From Hohaiivirga grylli (GTDB lineage Bacteria; Pseudomonadota; Alphaproteobacteria; Rhizobiales; Beijerinckiaceae), in contig NZ_JBBYXI010000003.1 of the NCBI RefSeq assembly GCF_039655745.1, forward strand, positions 489,763 to 553,762: a stretch of 64,000 nucleotides of DNA. The letters run 5' to 3'. Shown one piece after another: positions 51,949-60,292 of the stretch. The notes below the pieces were generated by a model. The model had not been told where the DNA came from and ran no database searches. It was given only the letters and a program-made list of their open reading frames with translations. The position numbers and the translations under genes are program-made. Position 1 is the stretch's first letter, and the number at the start of each line of letters is the position of its first letter.

Positions 51949-54900
51949 ATGTCTGCCCTTTCCAGTCTTCTTGATGGATACCGTACACATTCTAAAAGCG
52001 AGAGAGAAAAGGGCACATATTTTGAAGAGTTGATCGCTTGCTATCTGCGTAACGAGGCTCAGTATAAAGACTTATATAGTGATGTCTGGAGTTATGCAGA
52101 CTGGGCTCAGCTTCAAGGGCTGGACAAGCGCGATACAGGAATTGATCTGGTTGCGAAGACACGTGGAACGGAAGAATATCACGCTATTCAGTGTAAACTG
52201 TATGCCGAGGATTATTGCCTGAAAAAAGGCGATATCGATAGTTTCTTCACGGCATCTGGAAAGAAACCATTCAAGCACCGCATCATCGTTTCAACAACTG
52301 ATCATTGGAGTGAGCACGCAGAAGATGCTCTGCAGGATCAGCAACCTCCAGTCAGTAAAATAACGTTATATAATCTGGAAAACAGTCAGATTGACTGGAG
52401 CCTTTACCAGTCAGGTCCATTTGCTGAACTGAAGCCCAAGAAGCAGCTACGTCCACATCAGACCAATGCTCTGGAGGCTGTAAAGCGCGGGCTTTTAAAA
52501 GCGGAACGCGGTAAGCTAATCATGGCCTGTGGGACTGGTAAAACCTTCACAAGCCTGAAGATTGCTGAGGAGTTGGTGGGGGCAGGAGGACGCGTTCTGT
52601 TTCTTGTTCCCAGCCTTGCACTGCTTTCCCAGGCGTTGAGCGAGTGGACGCAGGAAAGTGCGATTGGATTGCACTCTTTTGCTGTCTGTTCTGATAGTGA
52701 GGTCGGCAAGAAGCGTAAAAAGGACGAAGATACAGTCCAGATTGCAACCCATGAATTGCAGTATCCCGCTACGACGAATCCTGAACGTTTAGCTGCTGAA
52801 ATGCAGAAACGTCACGATGATACGCATATGAGTGTTGTCTTTTCCACCTACCAGTCAATTGATGTCATTAACGCGGCACAACGGGGTTTTGATCTAGAGG
52901 ATTTTGACCTGGTCATCTGCGACGAAGCTCATCGTACGACGGGGGCCACTTTTGCCGGACAGGATGAAAGCCATTTTGTCAAAGTTCATAATAATGATTT
53001 CATTAGAGCCTCTAAAAGACTTTATATGACGGCAACGCCGCGTATCTATGGTAATTCAGCGAAAGCAACGGCCGAACGGGATAGCATAACGCTCTGTTCC
53101 ATGGATGATACAGAGCTCTATGGTGAGCAGCTGCATGTCATCACCTTTTCCGAAGCTGTCGAGCGTGGCTTGCTGGTTGATTACAAGGTTATTGTGCTGG
53201 CTGTTGAAGAAGATCACGTTAACCGCCGTTTGCAGGAACTTTGGAAAGATGAGAATAACCAACTGAAGGTTGATGATGCCGCCCGGATTATCGGTTGCTG
53301 GAAGGCCCTTGCAAAGCAGGGGCTGACAGGAGACCTGACTGATGATTCAGCCGCTATGAAGCGTGCGGTTGCCTTCTGTCAGGTCATTGAGATTTCCAAG
53401 GGAGGGAAGACGCACAAGGTCAGCTCCAAACAGATCGCATCCATGTTCCAGAAGGTGGTGGAAGCCTATCAGAAGGAAGAGCAGATTCCACAAGAGCAGC
53501 TTCTCTACTGTGAGGCTGAACATGTCGATGGCGGCATGAAGGCCAGTGAGAAGGAAGCTAAGCTGGAATGGCTGAAAGCTGAACCACCGCAAAAAACCTG
53601 TCGGATATTGAGTAATGTGCGCTGTCTGTCCGAGGGTGTGGATGTCCCGGCTCTTGATGCTGTCTTGTTCCTGACACCACGAAATTCGCAGATTGACGTA
53701 GTTCAGTCGGTCGGCAGGGTCATGCGTAAAACTGAGGGTAAGACGCGCGGCTATGTGATTCTGCCTGTGGTTATTCCCGCGGGTGTTGAGCCCCATGTCG
53801 CTCTGAACGATAACAAGACCTATGCGGTGGTCTGGCAGGTGCTGAATGCTCTGCGGTCTCATGATGACCGTTTTGATGCCATGATCAATAAGCTGGATCT
53901 GATCGGCAGCGATCCAACAAAAATGGAAGTGATTGCTATAACTGACAAGATACCATCAAAAGTTATGGCCAAGAGAGCTACAGGTAATAACGGACGCGGC
54001 GATTCTATCCTGAGTGCGGAGATTGGATCAGGAAGGGGAGGTTTGCGTGAAGGGCCGCAATCCGATTACCAGCTTGCCATGCATTTTAAATTCGGAGAGC
54101 TGGAACGGGCTATTTATGCCAAGCTGGTGCAGAAGGTTGGCAACCGGCAGCATTGGGAGCAATGGGCAAACGATATTGCAGAGATTGCCAATACCCATAT
54201 CAGCCGGATTACCGCCATACTGAATAATCCAACGAATGAGCGCGAACGGCTGTTATTTGCAGAATTTGCAGAAGAGCTTCGGGATGATCTGAATAATAGT
54301 ATTTCTGATGCCGATATCATTGAAATGCTGGCCCAGCATCTCATTACCAAGCCGGTTTTTGATGCTCTTTTTAAGGGGTATAGTTTTACTGAAAATAATC
54401 CGATGTCGCAGGCCATGCAGAAGGTCCTTGATGTGTTGCATGAGCACAGGCTGGATAAGGAAGCCGATACCCTTGAGAAATTTTACCGCAGTGTGCAGCA
54501 ACGTGTTGAGGGCATAGACAGTATTACCGGTAAGCAGAAGATTATTGTCGAGCTTTATGACAAGTTTTTCCGCAATGCCTTCCCGAAAATGACAGAACGG
54601 TTAGGGATCGTCTATACACCAGTGGAAGTGGTTGATTTCATTATCCATAGCGTGGCCCATGTTCTAAAAACTGAATTTGGCCAAACCTTTGGTAGTAAAG
54701 ATGTACATATTCTTGACCCCTTTACCGGCACGGGAACCTTCATCACCCGTCTCTTGCAAAGTGGTCTGATAGATAAAGAGCTGCTGCCTTATAAATATAA
54801 GCATGAAATCCACGCTAATGAGCTTGTTCTGCTGGCCTATTATATTGCTGCCATTAATATTGAAGAAACCTACCACAGCATCATGGGAGGTGATTATGTG

Positions 54901-56934
54901 CCTTTTGAAGGCATATGCCTGACTGATACCTTCCAGATGTATGAGAAGGAAGATATGGTTGATGCCATGCTGGTCGATAACAGCGCCCGCCGTAAGCGCC
55001 AGAAAAAGCTGGATATTCGCGTTATCATGGGCAATCCACCTTATTCGGCTGGGCAGGATAGCGCGAATGATAATAACCAGAACATTGTTTATCCCATTTT
55101 AGATGAACGTATACGTTCTACTTATGCGGAACGGTCTACAGCAATCAATAAAAATGCACTGTATGATAGCTATATCCGCGCCATTCGTTGGGCATCTGAT
55201 AGAATTGGTGAGAGTGGTGTTATTGGCTTTGTTTCTGGCTCTGGTTTCATTGAAAAGCCTGCTATGGATGGGATGCGTAAATGCTTGAACGGAGAATTTT
55301 CAAGCATTTATGTGCTCAATTTACGTGGCGATATTCGTAAAAATATGTTGAGTAAAGGACGCGCGAAGGAAGGACAGAATGTTTTTGGTTCTGGTAGTAT
55401 GACTGGAATTTCTGTGACATTGTTCATCAAGAATCCAGCTTCAGAGCAAAAGGGGCAAATTTATATTTATGATATTGGGGACGATTTAAGCAGCGAAAAA
55501 AAACTAGAAAAACTAAATGCACAAAAGGATATTTCGAGTATTTCAAAAGCTTGTGATTGGCAGGTAATTATACCAGACCAGCATGGTGATTGGCTTAATC
55601 AGCGGGATGATAGCTTAAGAAGTTATCCTGTCATTGGTTCAAAAGAAAAAATCAAGGAAAAATGCCTTTTCTCTAATTATTCAAGTGGCTTGAAAACTCA
55701 ACGTGATGCGTGGTGCTATAATAGTTCGAATAAAGCTATTACTGCTAATATGGAGCGTATGATTAGCTCTTATAATGGTGAAGTTGAGCGACTTACTGAT
55801 CAGGAAAAACAAATTGGTAGGCAGATCGAAAGTTCGCAATTGGATTCTTTTGTCGATGCAAATCCCATGATGCTCAGTTGGACAAGGGCGCTAAAAAAAG
55901 ACTTAGCTAAAAAGCGATTATTCTATTTTGATCAAAATTGTATTGTAAAAAGTCTATATCGACCTTTTACGAAGCAATGGCTGTATTTTAACCGTCGCTT
56001 CAATGAAATGATTTATCAAATGCCGCGTATATTTCCAGATAAACAGGCAGAAAATCTTGTGATTTGCATTAATGGTAAAGGTAGTCGGAATGGAATGTCT
56101 GCCTTAATTAGCAATACAATAGTTGATCTGAATGCCTTGGAAGCGGGTGCCCAATGTTTCCCACTCTATTTATATGATGAATCGGAAGATGCTGCGAGAA
56201 GTAATGCAATACATGATCTGTTTGCCGTCTCTTCCGGACCACGACGTCGGGATGCCATCACTGATGAGGGGCTAGCGTATTTTCACGAAGCCTATCCCAG
56301 TGAGAAGATAACGAAAGAAGATATCTTCTATTATATCTATGGCTTGCTGCATTCTCATGAGTACCGGGAGCGATTTGCCGATAATCTGATGAAGGAGCTG
56401 CCGCGTATTCCGGCTGTGAAGTCGGCAGCAGATTTTCGTGCTTTTGAGCGGGCTGGCCGTGCGCTGGCAGATTTACATCTGAATTATGAAACCGTTCAGC
56501 CTTATCGGGCTGAGGTGGATGATAATTCCAAGGGTAAGCCGGAAAATTACCGTGTCGAGAAGATGCGTTATGGCAAGACAGGTAAGGACAAAGATCTCTC
56601 CACTGTCATCTATAATGAGTATATCACGGTACGTGGTATTCCATTGGAAGCGTATGATTATGTCGTGAATGGTAAGTCAGCTATTGACTGGGTCATGGAA
56701 CGCCAGGGTGTTCGCATTGATAAAGACAGCGGTATCGTCAATGATGCCAATGACTGGGCTATCGAGACAATGGGTAACCCACGCTATCCGCTGGATGTGC
56801 TGTTGCGTGTTGTGACAGTTAGCCTTGAGACGATGAAGATCGTCAATAATCTGCCAAAACTGGATATTGCGAAAACTGAGCCTGTCGCACCTGCTACAGT
56901 GAACAAGAGCAGGGAAGAGGCTCTACCTGTTTAA
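51949..56934 (+). CDS. Type ISP-like single-chain restriction-modification enzyme
   Basis: The 1661-residue protein joins all R-M activities in one chain. In order: an Mrr/PD-(D/E)xK-like nuclease (D66 in GIDLV, then Q81-C-K83); a superfamily 2 helicase/translocase with ACGTGKTFTS (about residue 192), CDEAH (325), TATPR (361) and QSVGRVMRK (585); a gamma-type N6-adenine methyltransferase with LDPFTGTGTFITRL (922) and GNPPYSAGQ (1028); and a C-terminal target-recognition part. This is the order of LlaBIII/LlaGI. ATG 51949 follows AAGGA by 8 bases. The C-terminal third includes an AT-rich stretch (about 55470-56130). All key motifs look intact. Confidence 0.93.
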   Translation: MSALSSLLDGYRTHSKSEREKGTYFEELIACYLRNEAQYKDLYSDVWSYADWAQLQGLDKRDTGIDLVAKTRGTEEYHAIQCKLYAEDYCLKKGDIDSFFTASGKKPFKHRIIVSTTDHWSEHAEDALQDQQPPVSKITLYNLENSQIDWSLYQSGPFAELKPKKQLRPHQTNALEAVKRGLLKAERGKLIMACGTGKTFTSLKIAEELVGAGGRVLFLVPSLALLSQALSEWTQESAIGLHSFAVCSDSEVGKKRKKDEDTVQIATHELQYPATTNPERLAAEMQKRHDDTHMSVVFSTYQSIDVINAAQRGFDLEDFDLVICDEAHRTTGATFAGQDESHFVKVHNNDFIRASKRLYMTATPRIYGNSAKATAERDSITLCSMDDTELYGEQLHVITFSEAVERGLLVDYKVIVLAVEEDHVNRRLQELWKDENNQLKVDDAARIIGCWKALAKQGLTGDLTDDSAAMKRAVAFCQVIEISKGGKTHKVSSKQIASMFQKVVEAYQKEEQIPQEQLLYCEAEHVDGGMKASEKEAKLEWLKAEPPQKTCRILSNVRCLSEGVDVPALDAVLFLTPRNSQIDVVQSVGRVMRKTEGKTRGYVILPVVIPAGVEPHVALNDNKTYAVVWQVLNALRSHDDRFDAMINKLDLIGSDPTKMEVIAITDKIPSKVMAKRATGNNGRGDSILSAEIGSGRGGLREGPQSDYQLAMHFKFGELERAIYAKLVQKVGNRQHWEQWANDIAEIANTHISRITAILNNPTNERERLLFAEFAEELRDDLNNSISDADIIEMLAQHLITKPVFDALFKGYSFTENNPMSQAMQKVLDVLHEHRLDKEADTLEKFYRSVQQRVEGIDSITGKQKIIVELYDKFFRNAFPKMTERLGIVYTPVEVVDFIIHSVAHVLKTEFGQTFGSKDVHILDPFTGTGTFITRLLQSGLIDKELLPYKYKHEIHANELVLLAYYIAAINIEETYHSIMGGDYVPFEGICLTDTFQMYEKEDMVDAMLVDNSARRKRQKKLDIRVIMGNPPYSAGQDSANDNNQNIVYPILDERIRSTYAERSTAINKNALYDSYIRAIRWASDRIGESGVIGFVSGSGFIEKPAMDGMRKCLNGEFSSIYVLNLRGDIRKNMLSKGRAKEGQNVFGSGSMTGISVTLFIKNPASEQKGQIYIYDIGDDLSSEKKLEKLNAQKDISSISKACDWQVIIPDQHGDWLNQRDDSLRSYPVIGSKEKIKEKCLFSNYSSGLKTQRDAWCYNSSNKAITANMERMISSYNGEVERLTDQEKQIGRQIESSQLDSFVDANPMMLSWTRALKKDLAKKRLFYFDQNCIVKSLYRPFTKQWLYFNRRFNEMIYQMPRIFPDKQAENLVICINGKGSRNGMSALISNTIVDLNALEAGAQCFPLYLYDESEDAARSNAIHDLFAVSSGPRRRDAITDEGLAYFHEAYPSEKITKEDIFYYIYGLLHSHEYRERFADNLMKELPRIPAVKSAADFRAFERAGRALADLHLNYETVQPYRAEVDDNSKGKPENYRVEKMRYGKTGKDKDLSTVIYNEYITVRGIPLEAYDYVVNGKSAIDWVMERQGVRIDKDSGIVNDANDWAIETMGNPRYPLDVLLRVVTVSLETMKIVNNLPKLDIAKTEPVAPATVNKSREEALPV

Positions 56935-56994
56935 GTTAACTTGTTTATGAATAAGAATTTTAAACTTGAGTAGCTTGTACTGGGCAGTAAAGGC

Positions 56995-57031
56995 TGTGAT
57001 CAGGAGAGGGCGTTTACACCTCCTGATCACA
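56995..57031. terminator. Long inverted repeat between convergent genes
   Basis: TGTGATCAGGAG (56995-57006) and CTCCTGATCACA (57020-57031) are perfect 12-bp arms with a 13-base loop. The flanks are AT-rich but no clean T-run follows. It probably ends the R-M transcript and the minus-strand small gene, or stabilises their mRNAs. Confidence 0.55.
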
Positions 57032-57046
57032 TATAAATAGTTTACC

Positions 57047-57316
57047 TTATGTGCCACTAGGCTCTGTATTGTTCTCTTCCTTCAAAGATTGAATACCACC
57101 CCAAAGGATAAACAGGCTGAATGCTGCAAATATAGCCGCTGTGGGTGCTGATCCTAATGTTTCGACCATCCAGCGCTGCATGTTTGCTAATAAATTGATT
57201 ATCCTGTTGCTATACCTTTCATCGGACAGCCATCCATTCCAGTTAAAAACAGATAAAAGAGCTGTGGTTGCAACCAGCAGAAATGTTACAAAGATAGTAA
57301 GAATTTTTGATTTCAT
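57047..57316 (-). CDS. Small two-helix membrane protein, unknown
   Basis: The 89-residue protein has two hydrophobic segments (residues 5-25, FVTFLLVATTALLSVF, and 58-77, AAIFAAFSLFILWGGIQ) joined by a loop with NGWLSDERYSNRIINLLANM. No family is recognised. Its start has a weak ribosome site (AAGGGTGC). It lies between the R-M gene and the long AT-rich gap; an accessory role to the R-M enzyme is possible but there is no evidence for it. Confidence 0.5.
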   Translation of the reverse strand: MKSKILTIFVTFLLVATTALLSVFNWNGWLSDERYSNRIINLLANMQRWMVETLGSAPTAAIFAAFSLFILWGGIQSLKEENNTEPSGT

Positions 57317-57810
57317 TAATATGCACCCTTAAGTATTTTCTGGTTCTTTTCTATGGAAATGGTAATCATTATAACGATTTCTTTTCCTTATATATAATTT
57401 GGTTATCTTGAAAAATAAGCTAGCATATGAGCCTTATTATAATTTTAATGCGGCTTTTTTTACCATAGTTTTGCCATATCCAGAATATATTGATGCATAA
57501 CTACGCCTGATAGGTGGATTTAAATAAAATAATTCGGGAATAATATTGTAATTTATCATCTTATACACTCAATTTTGAGGTTTTTCTGATTTTTATATAT
57601 TGTTGCGAGTATCTTTTATATCGTATTCAAATTATCAAATCCTTTTTTGAACTAAAGGGATTGAATTTCTTTATACTCGGTTGAATGTTCCATTTTAGAT
57701 GGATATGCAAGAGTTCTGGAATAGCGTGGGTCGTCGGTTATTTAATCCGGCAACTAGCAAAAAATTCTTACTAGTTAATTCTAGTTCTATAAAACTTAGG
57801 GGATTTCGAA
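57317..57810. other. AT-rich intergenic region, 494 bases, upstream of the SapC gene
   Basis: No gene is seen. It is the most AT-rich long gap of the window. It must hold the SapC promoter; a TATAAA lies at 57788-57793. Three CTAG tetramers occur within 31 bases (57754, 57771, 57781), two of them as AACTAG/CTAGTT inverted arms. Confidence 0.6.
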
Positions 57811-58581
57811 GTGTCTAAAGTTATGTTGCTCTATAAGAACGTCACACCTCTTTCTCGTGATGCTCATAAGGATATGAAGCTTAAGCCATCTGCAACAGTA
57901 GATTTTGCTGCAGAAGCACATTGGACGCCAGTTGCAGGAAGTGAATTCTATCAGGCATCGCGTGTATATCCTGTTGTGTTCATGCAGGAAGGTACTGAGG
58001 CTGATGCGCCTGTTATGCCTATTGCTCTTCTTGGTCTTTCAGCTGGTCACAACGATTTCGTTGGTAAAGACGGTCAGTGGAAGAAAGAGACTTACATTCC
58101 GGCCTTTATCCGTCGTTATCCTTTCGTTCTGGCAAACACAAAAGAAAACTCAGAAGAATTTACAATTTGCTTCGATGATTCTTTTGCTGGCCTGAACACC
58201 AAGGAAGGTCGCGAGCTGTTCAATAAGGACGGTACAAACAGCGAGCTTCTTGAAGAAGCCATTCGCTTCATGAACGGTTTCCGTGTTGAGATGGAGCGTA
58301 CACAGAAGTTCGTTGCCCTTCTCAAGAAATATGATCTTCTTGAAAAGCGTTCTGCTGACATCCGCAGTGCATCAGGCGTTGCATTCCAGGTACAGGACTT
58401 CCTGCTTGTATCTGAAGAGAAGTTCTCCAAGCTGACAGGTGCTCAGCTTGCCGAGCTGCACAAGGAAGGTTTCCTTGGCTGGATATTCGCACACCTGATG
58501 TCTCTTGGTAATCTGCCAGGTCTTCTGGAACTGCATCTTGCTAATAAAGGTCCTGCTGCTGCACCTGCCAAAGGCAAGTAA
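57811..58581 (+). CDS. SapC-family protein
   Basis: The 256-residue protein matches the SapC family by VYPVVFMQEGTEADAPVMPIALLGL, abbreviated as its core FMQEG...PIALLGL, and by YIPAFIRRYPFVLA and CFDDSFAGLNTKEG. SapC was named from S-layer clusters of Campylobacter, but the function is unknown and members are spread through proteobacteria without S-layers. The start is GTG, preceded by TTAGGGGAT. Codon use is clean, suggesting strong expression. It has its own terminator. Confidence 0.9.
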   Translation: MSKVMLLYKNVTPLSRDAHKDMKLKPSATVDFAAEAHWTPVAGSEFYQASRVYPVVFMQEGTEADAPVMPIALLGLSAGHNDFVGKDGQWKKETYIPAFIRRYPFVLANTKENSEEFTICFDDSFAGLNTKEGRELFNKDGTNSELLEEAIRFMNGFRVEMERTQKFVALLKKYDLLEKRSADIRSASGVAFQVQDFLLVSEEKFSKLTGAQLAELHKEGFLGWIFAHLMSLGNLPGLLELHLANKGPAAAPAKGK

Positions 58582-58603
58582 TAGCTATAGGCCAAGCTAA
58601 AAG

Positions 58604-58631
58604 AAAACCCCGCCACTTCGGCGGGGTTTTT
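58604..58631. terminator. Bidirectional terminator after the SapC gene
   Basis: AAAACCCCGCC (58604-58614), loop ACTTC, GGCGGGGTTTTT (58620-58631). It serves the SapC gene and the convergent hydrolase gene. Confidence 0.93.
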
Positions 58632-58654
58632 GTATGGATACCATTGAAGAATGG

Positions 58655-59722
58655 TTAGTCCTTCAAATTCTTTTTTATAAAACCAGAAAGGCTGGCTTTC
58701 CAGAATTTGGCATTTGCCGTTGTTCCATGCCCTGAGGTTTGTGCACTGGCTGGTATCAGATAATACTCTGCACTTGGAATCTTCTTAAGAGCTTGCTCCA
58801 TCAAGCCGCTTTCCGGTGGGTTGCGTTCATCATCTGCTGAATTGATTGCCAAGACGTGTGCTTTGATGTCTGAAAGCTTTTCTGACGGGTTGTAGTCTTT
58901 CGAAGAGGCCCACTGATACATAAAATCATTAGCATCAAGCTTCGTCTGTTTTGACAGCATGTCAGCAAGTAGGGAATCGGCTTTTCCCCGCGTTGGTGCC
59001 TTGGCCTGATAGGCGAGGGAGCCACCATTTGTTGCAATGCCATAATAGACATTGACCATCCGGAAGTGCTGTGGCTGCTCGGTATAGTCGCCATTCTTCC
59101 ATGCGGGATCATTTCTGACCGCATCGATGATCATTCTGCGCATCATCCAGTTGCGGCTCGACATTTCTGTCGGTTGTGACGCCATGGGGACAATTGCTTC
59201 TGTTGAATCTGGGTAGGAACTGGCCCACATCCATGCGTGCATTCCACCCATTGAATGGCCAACAATGATCTTAAGTTTCTTGATACCAAGTTTTTCGGTA
59301 ACAAGACGGTATTGGGCTAAAACCATATCATCGTAGTTGTACTGTGGGAATTTTGCCCGCAGGCCGTCTGAGGGCTTTGTGCTTTTCCCTGTACCAATCG
59401 CATCTGGCAAAATGATGAAATACTTCTTGGCGTCGAGCGGCTGTCCTTCGCCAAAGAGTTCGCCAGCAAAATTTTCAGTAAGCATGCTGGCACCAGATCC
59501 GGCTGTTCCGTGTAGAATAAGAACGGGCTGGCCTTCAGGGGTGCCGATGGTGCGATAGTGAATTTTCAGTTCAGGCAGGGTTTCACCTGTATGAAATTTG
59601 AAATCCTTGATGATCCAGTCATGTTCAACAGCTTCAGGATAGCTGGCTGCCATAGCCTGTAATGAGCCTAAAACTGTTGCGATGAAGAGAGCCGTTACTG
59701 CTAGTAATTTCATTGACTTCAT
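58655..59722 (-). CDS. Exported alpha/beta hydrolase (MetX-like fold)
   Basis: The 355-residue protein has a signal peptide (MKSMKLLAVTALFIATVL, ending AMAAS), then the homoserine-acetyltransferase-like pattern KIHYRTIGTPEG, ILHGTAGSGAS, LPDAIGTGKSTKPSDG, and the nucleophile elbow VGHSMGGMHAWMWA. Asp and His are in INSADDERNPP and SGHGTTANAK. An exported MetX cannot acetylate homoserine with acetyl-CoA, so it is more likely an esterase. ATG 59722 is chosen because GGAG lies 6 bases before it. Confidence 0.87.
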   Translation of the reverse strand: MKSMKLLAVTALFIATVLGSLQAMAASYPEAVEHDWIIKDFKFHTGETLPELKIHYRTIGTPEGQPVLILHGTAGSGASMLTENFAGELFGEGQPLDAKKYFIILPDAIGTGKSTKPSDGLRAKFPQYNYDDMVLAQYRLVTEKLGIKKLKIIVGHSMGGMHAWMWASSYPDSTEAIVPMASQPTEMSSRNWMMRRMIIDAVRNDPAWKNGDYTEQPQHFRMVNVYYGIATNGGSLAYQAKAPTRGKADSLLADMLSKQTKLDANDFMYQWASSKDYNPSEKLSDIKAHVLAINSADDERNPPESGLMEQALKKIPSAEYYLIPASAQTSGHGTTANAKFWKASLSGFIKKNLKD

Positions 59723-59905
59723 GAGGGGCTCCATTTTTTCACTAAAATGGTGGTAGTTTAAGCCTGTGCCCATTGCTTCTGACGAAATAGGGGGAAAGCT
59801 CGCGAAACTCATTTTGGAATTTTTTTATCTTAGAGGCATGGTGTAACGATATAAATGCCAATAATTGTCGCAAAGGGGTTATGCTTAAGTAGGAAGGCAT
59901 GAATT

Positions 59906-60244
59906 ATGGGAGCGCAAAACACATCCGAGCATAAGATGATTGTCGTTTATTCAACTTTTCCTGATGCAGACAGTGTTATGCAGATAGCCAGAATAGCAGT
60001 TCAGAAAAAACTGGCAGCCTGTGTGAATATCATTCCGCAGATGACTTCAGTTTATGAATGGCAGGGGGCTATTGAAACAGGTTCTGAGGTTGTTGCGCTT
60101 TTCAAGACGAGGCAGGGATGTCTTGAGCCGTTAGGCAAACTTATAAAAGAGCATCATCCTTATGATACGCCAGTTATTTTCAGTATTACGACTGATTGGG
60201 TTGAGGCTGCGACACATAAGTGGTTGCTTGGTGGCACGACCTGA
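59906..60244 (+). CDS. cutA: Divalent-cation tolerance protein CutA
   Basis: The 112-residue protein has the CutA1 ferredoxin-like pattern: IVVYSTFPDADSVMQIARIAV, KKLAACVNIIPQMTSVYEWQG and HHPYDTPVIFSI. CutA1 is a very stable trimer; its role in copper tolerance is not settled. The start may be ATG 59906 or the later ATG 59936 (MIVVYST), which matches the family N-terminus better. It is closed by a strong terminator. Confidence 0.93.
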   Translation: MGAQNTSEHKMIVVYSTFPDADSVMQIARIAVQKKLAACVNIIPQMTSVYEWQGAIETGSEVVALFKTRQGCLEPLGKLIKEHHPYDTPVIFSITTDWVEAATHKWLLGGTT

Positions 60245-60249
60245 AAAGA

Positions 60250-60274
60250 AAAACGCCCCGGAATGGGGCGTTTT
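60250..60274. terminator. Bidirectional terminator after cutA
   Basis: AAAACGCCCC, loop GGAAT, GGGGCGTTTT between cutA and the convergent transporter gene. Confidence 0.92.
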
Positions 60275-60292
60275 GATTTGTTTAGCTGTCTG

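Noticed and set aside
51690..57810. tRNA-Thr as attachment site with a repeated 3' end beyond the R-M gene
   Set aside because: I looked for a second copy of the tRNA 3' end downstream to 57810 and saw none, and there is no integrase, so a true island is not shown.
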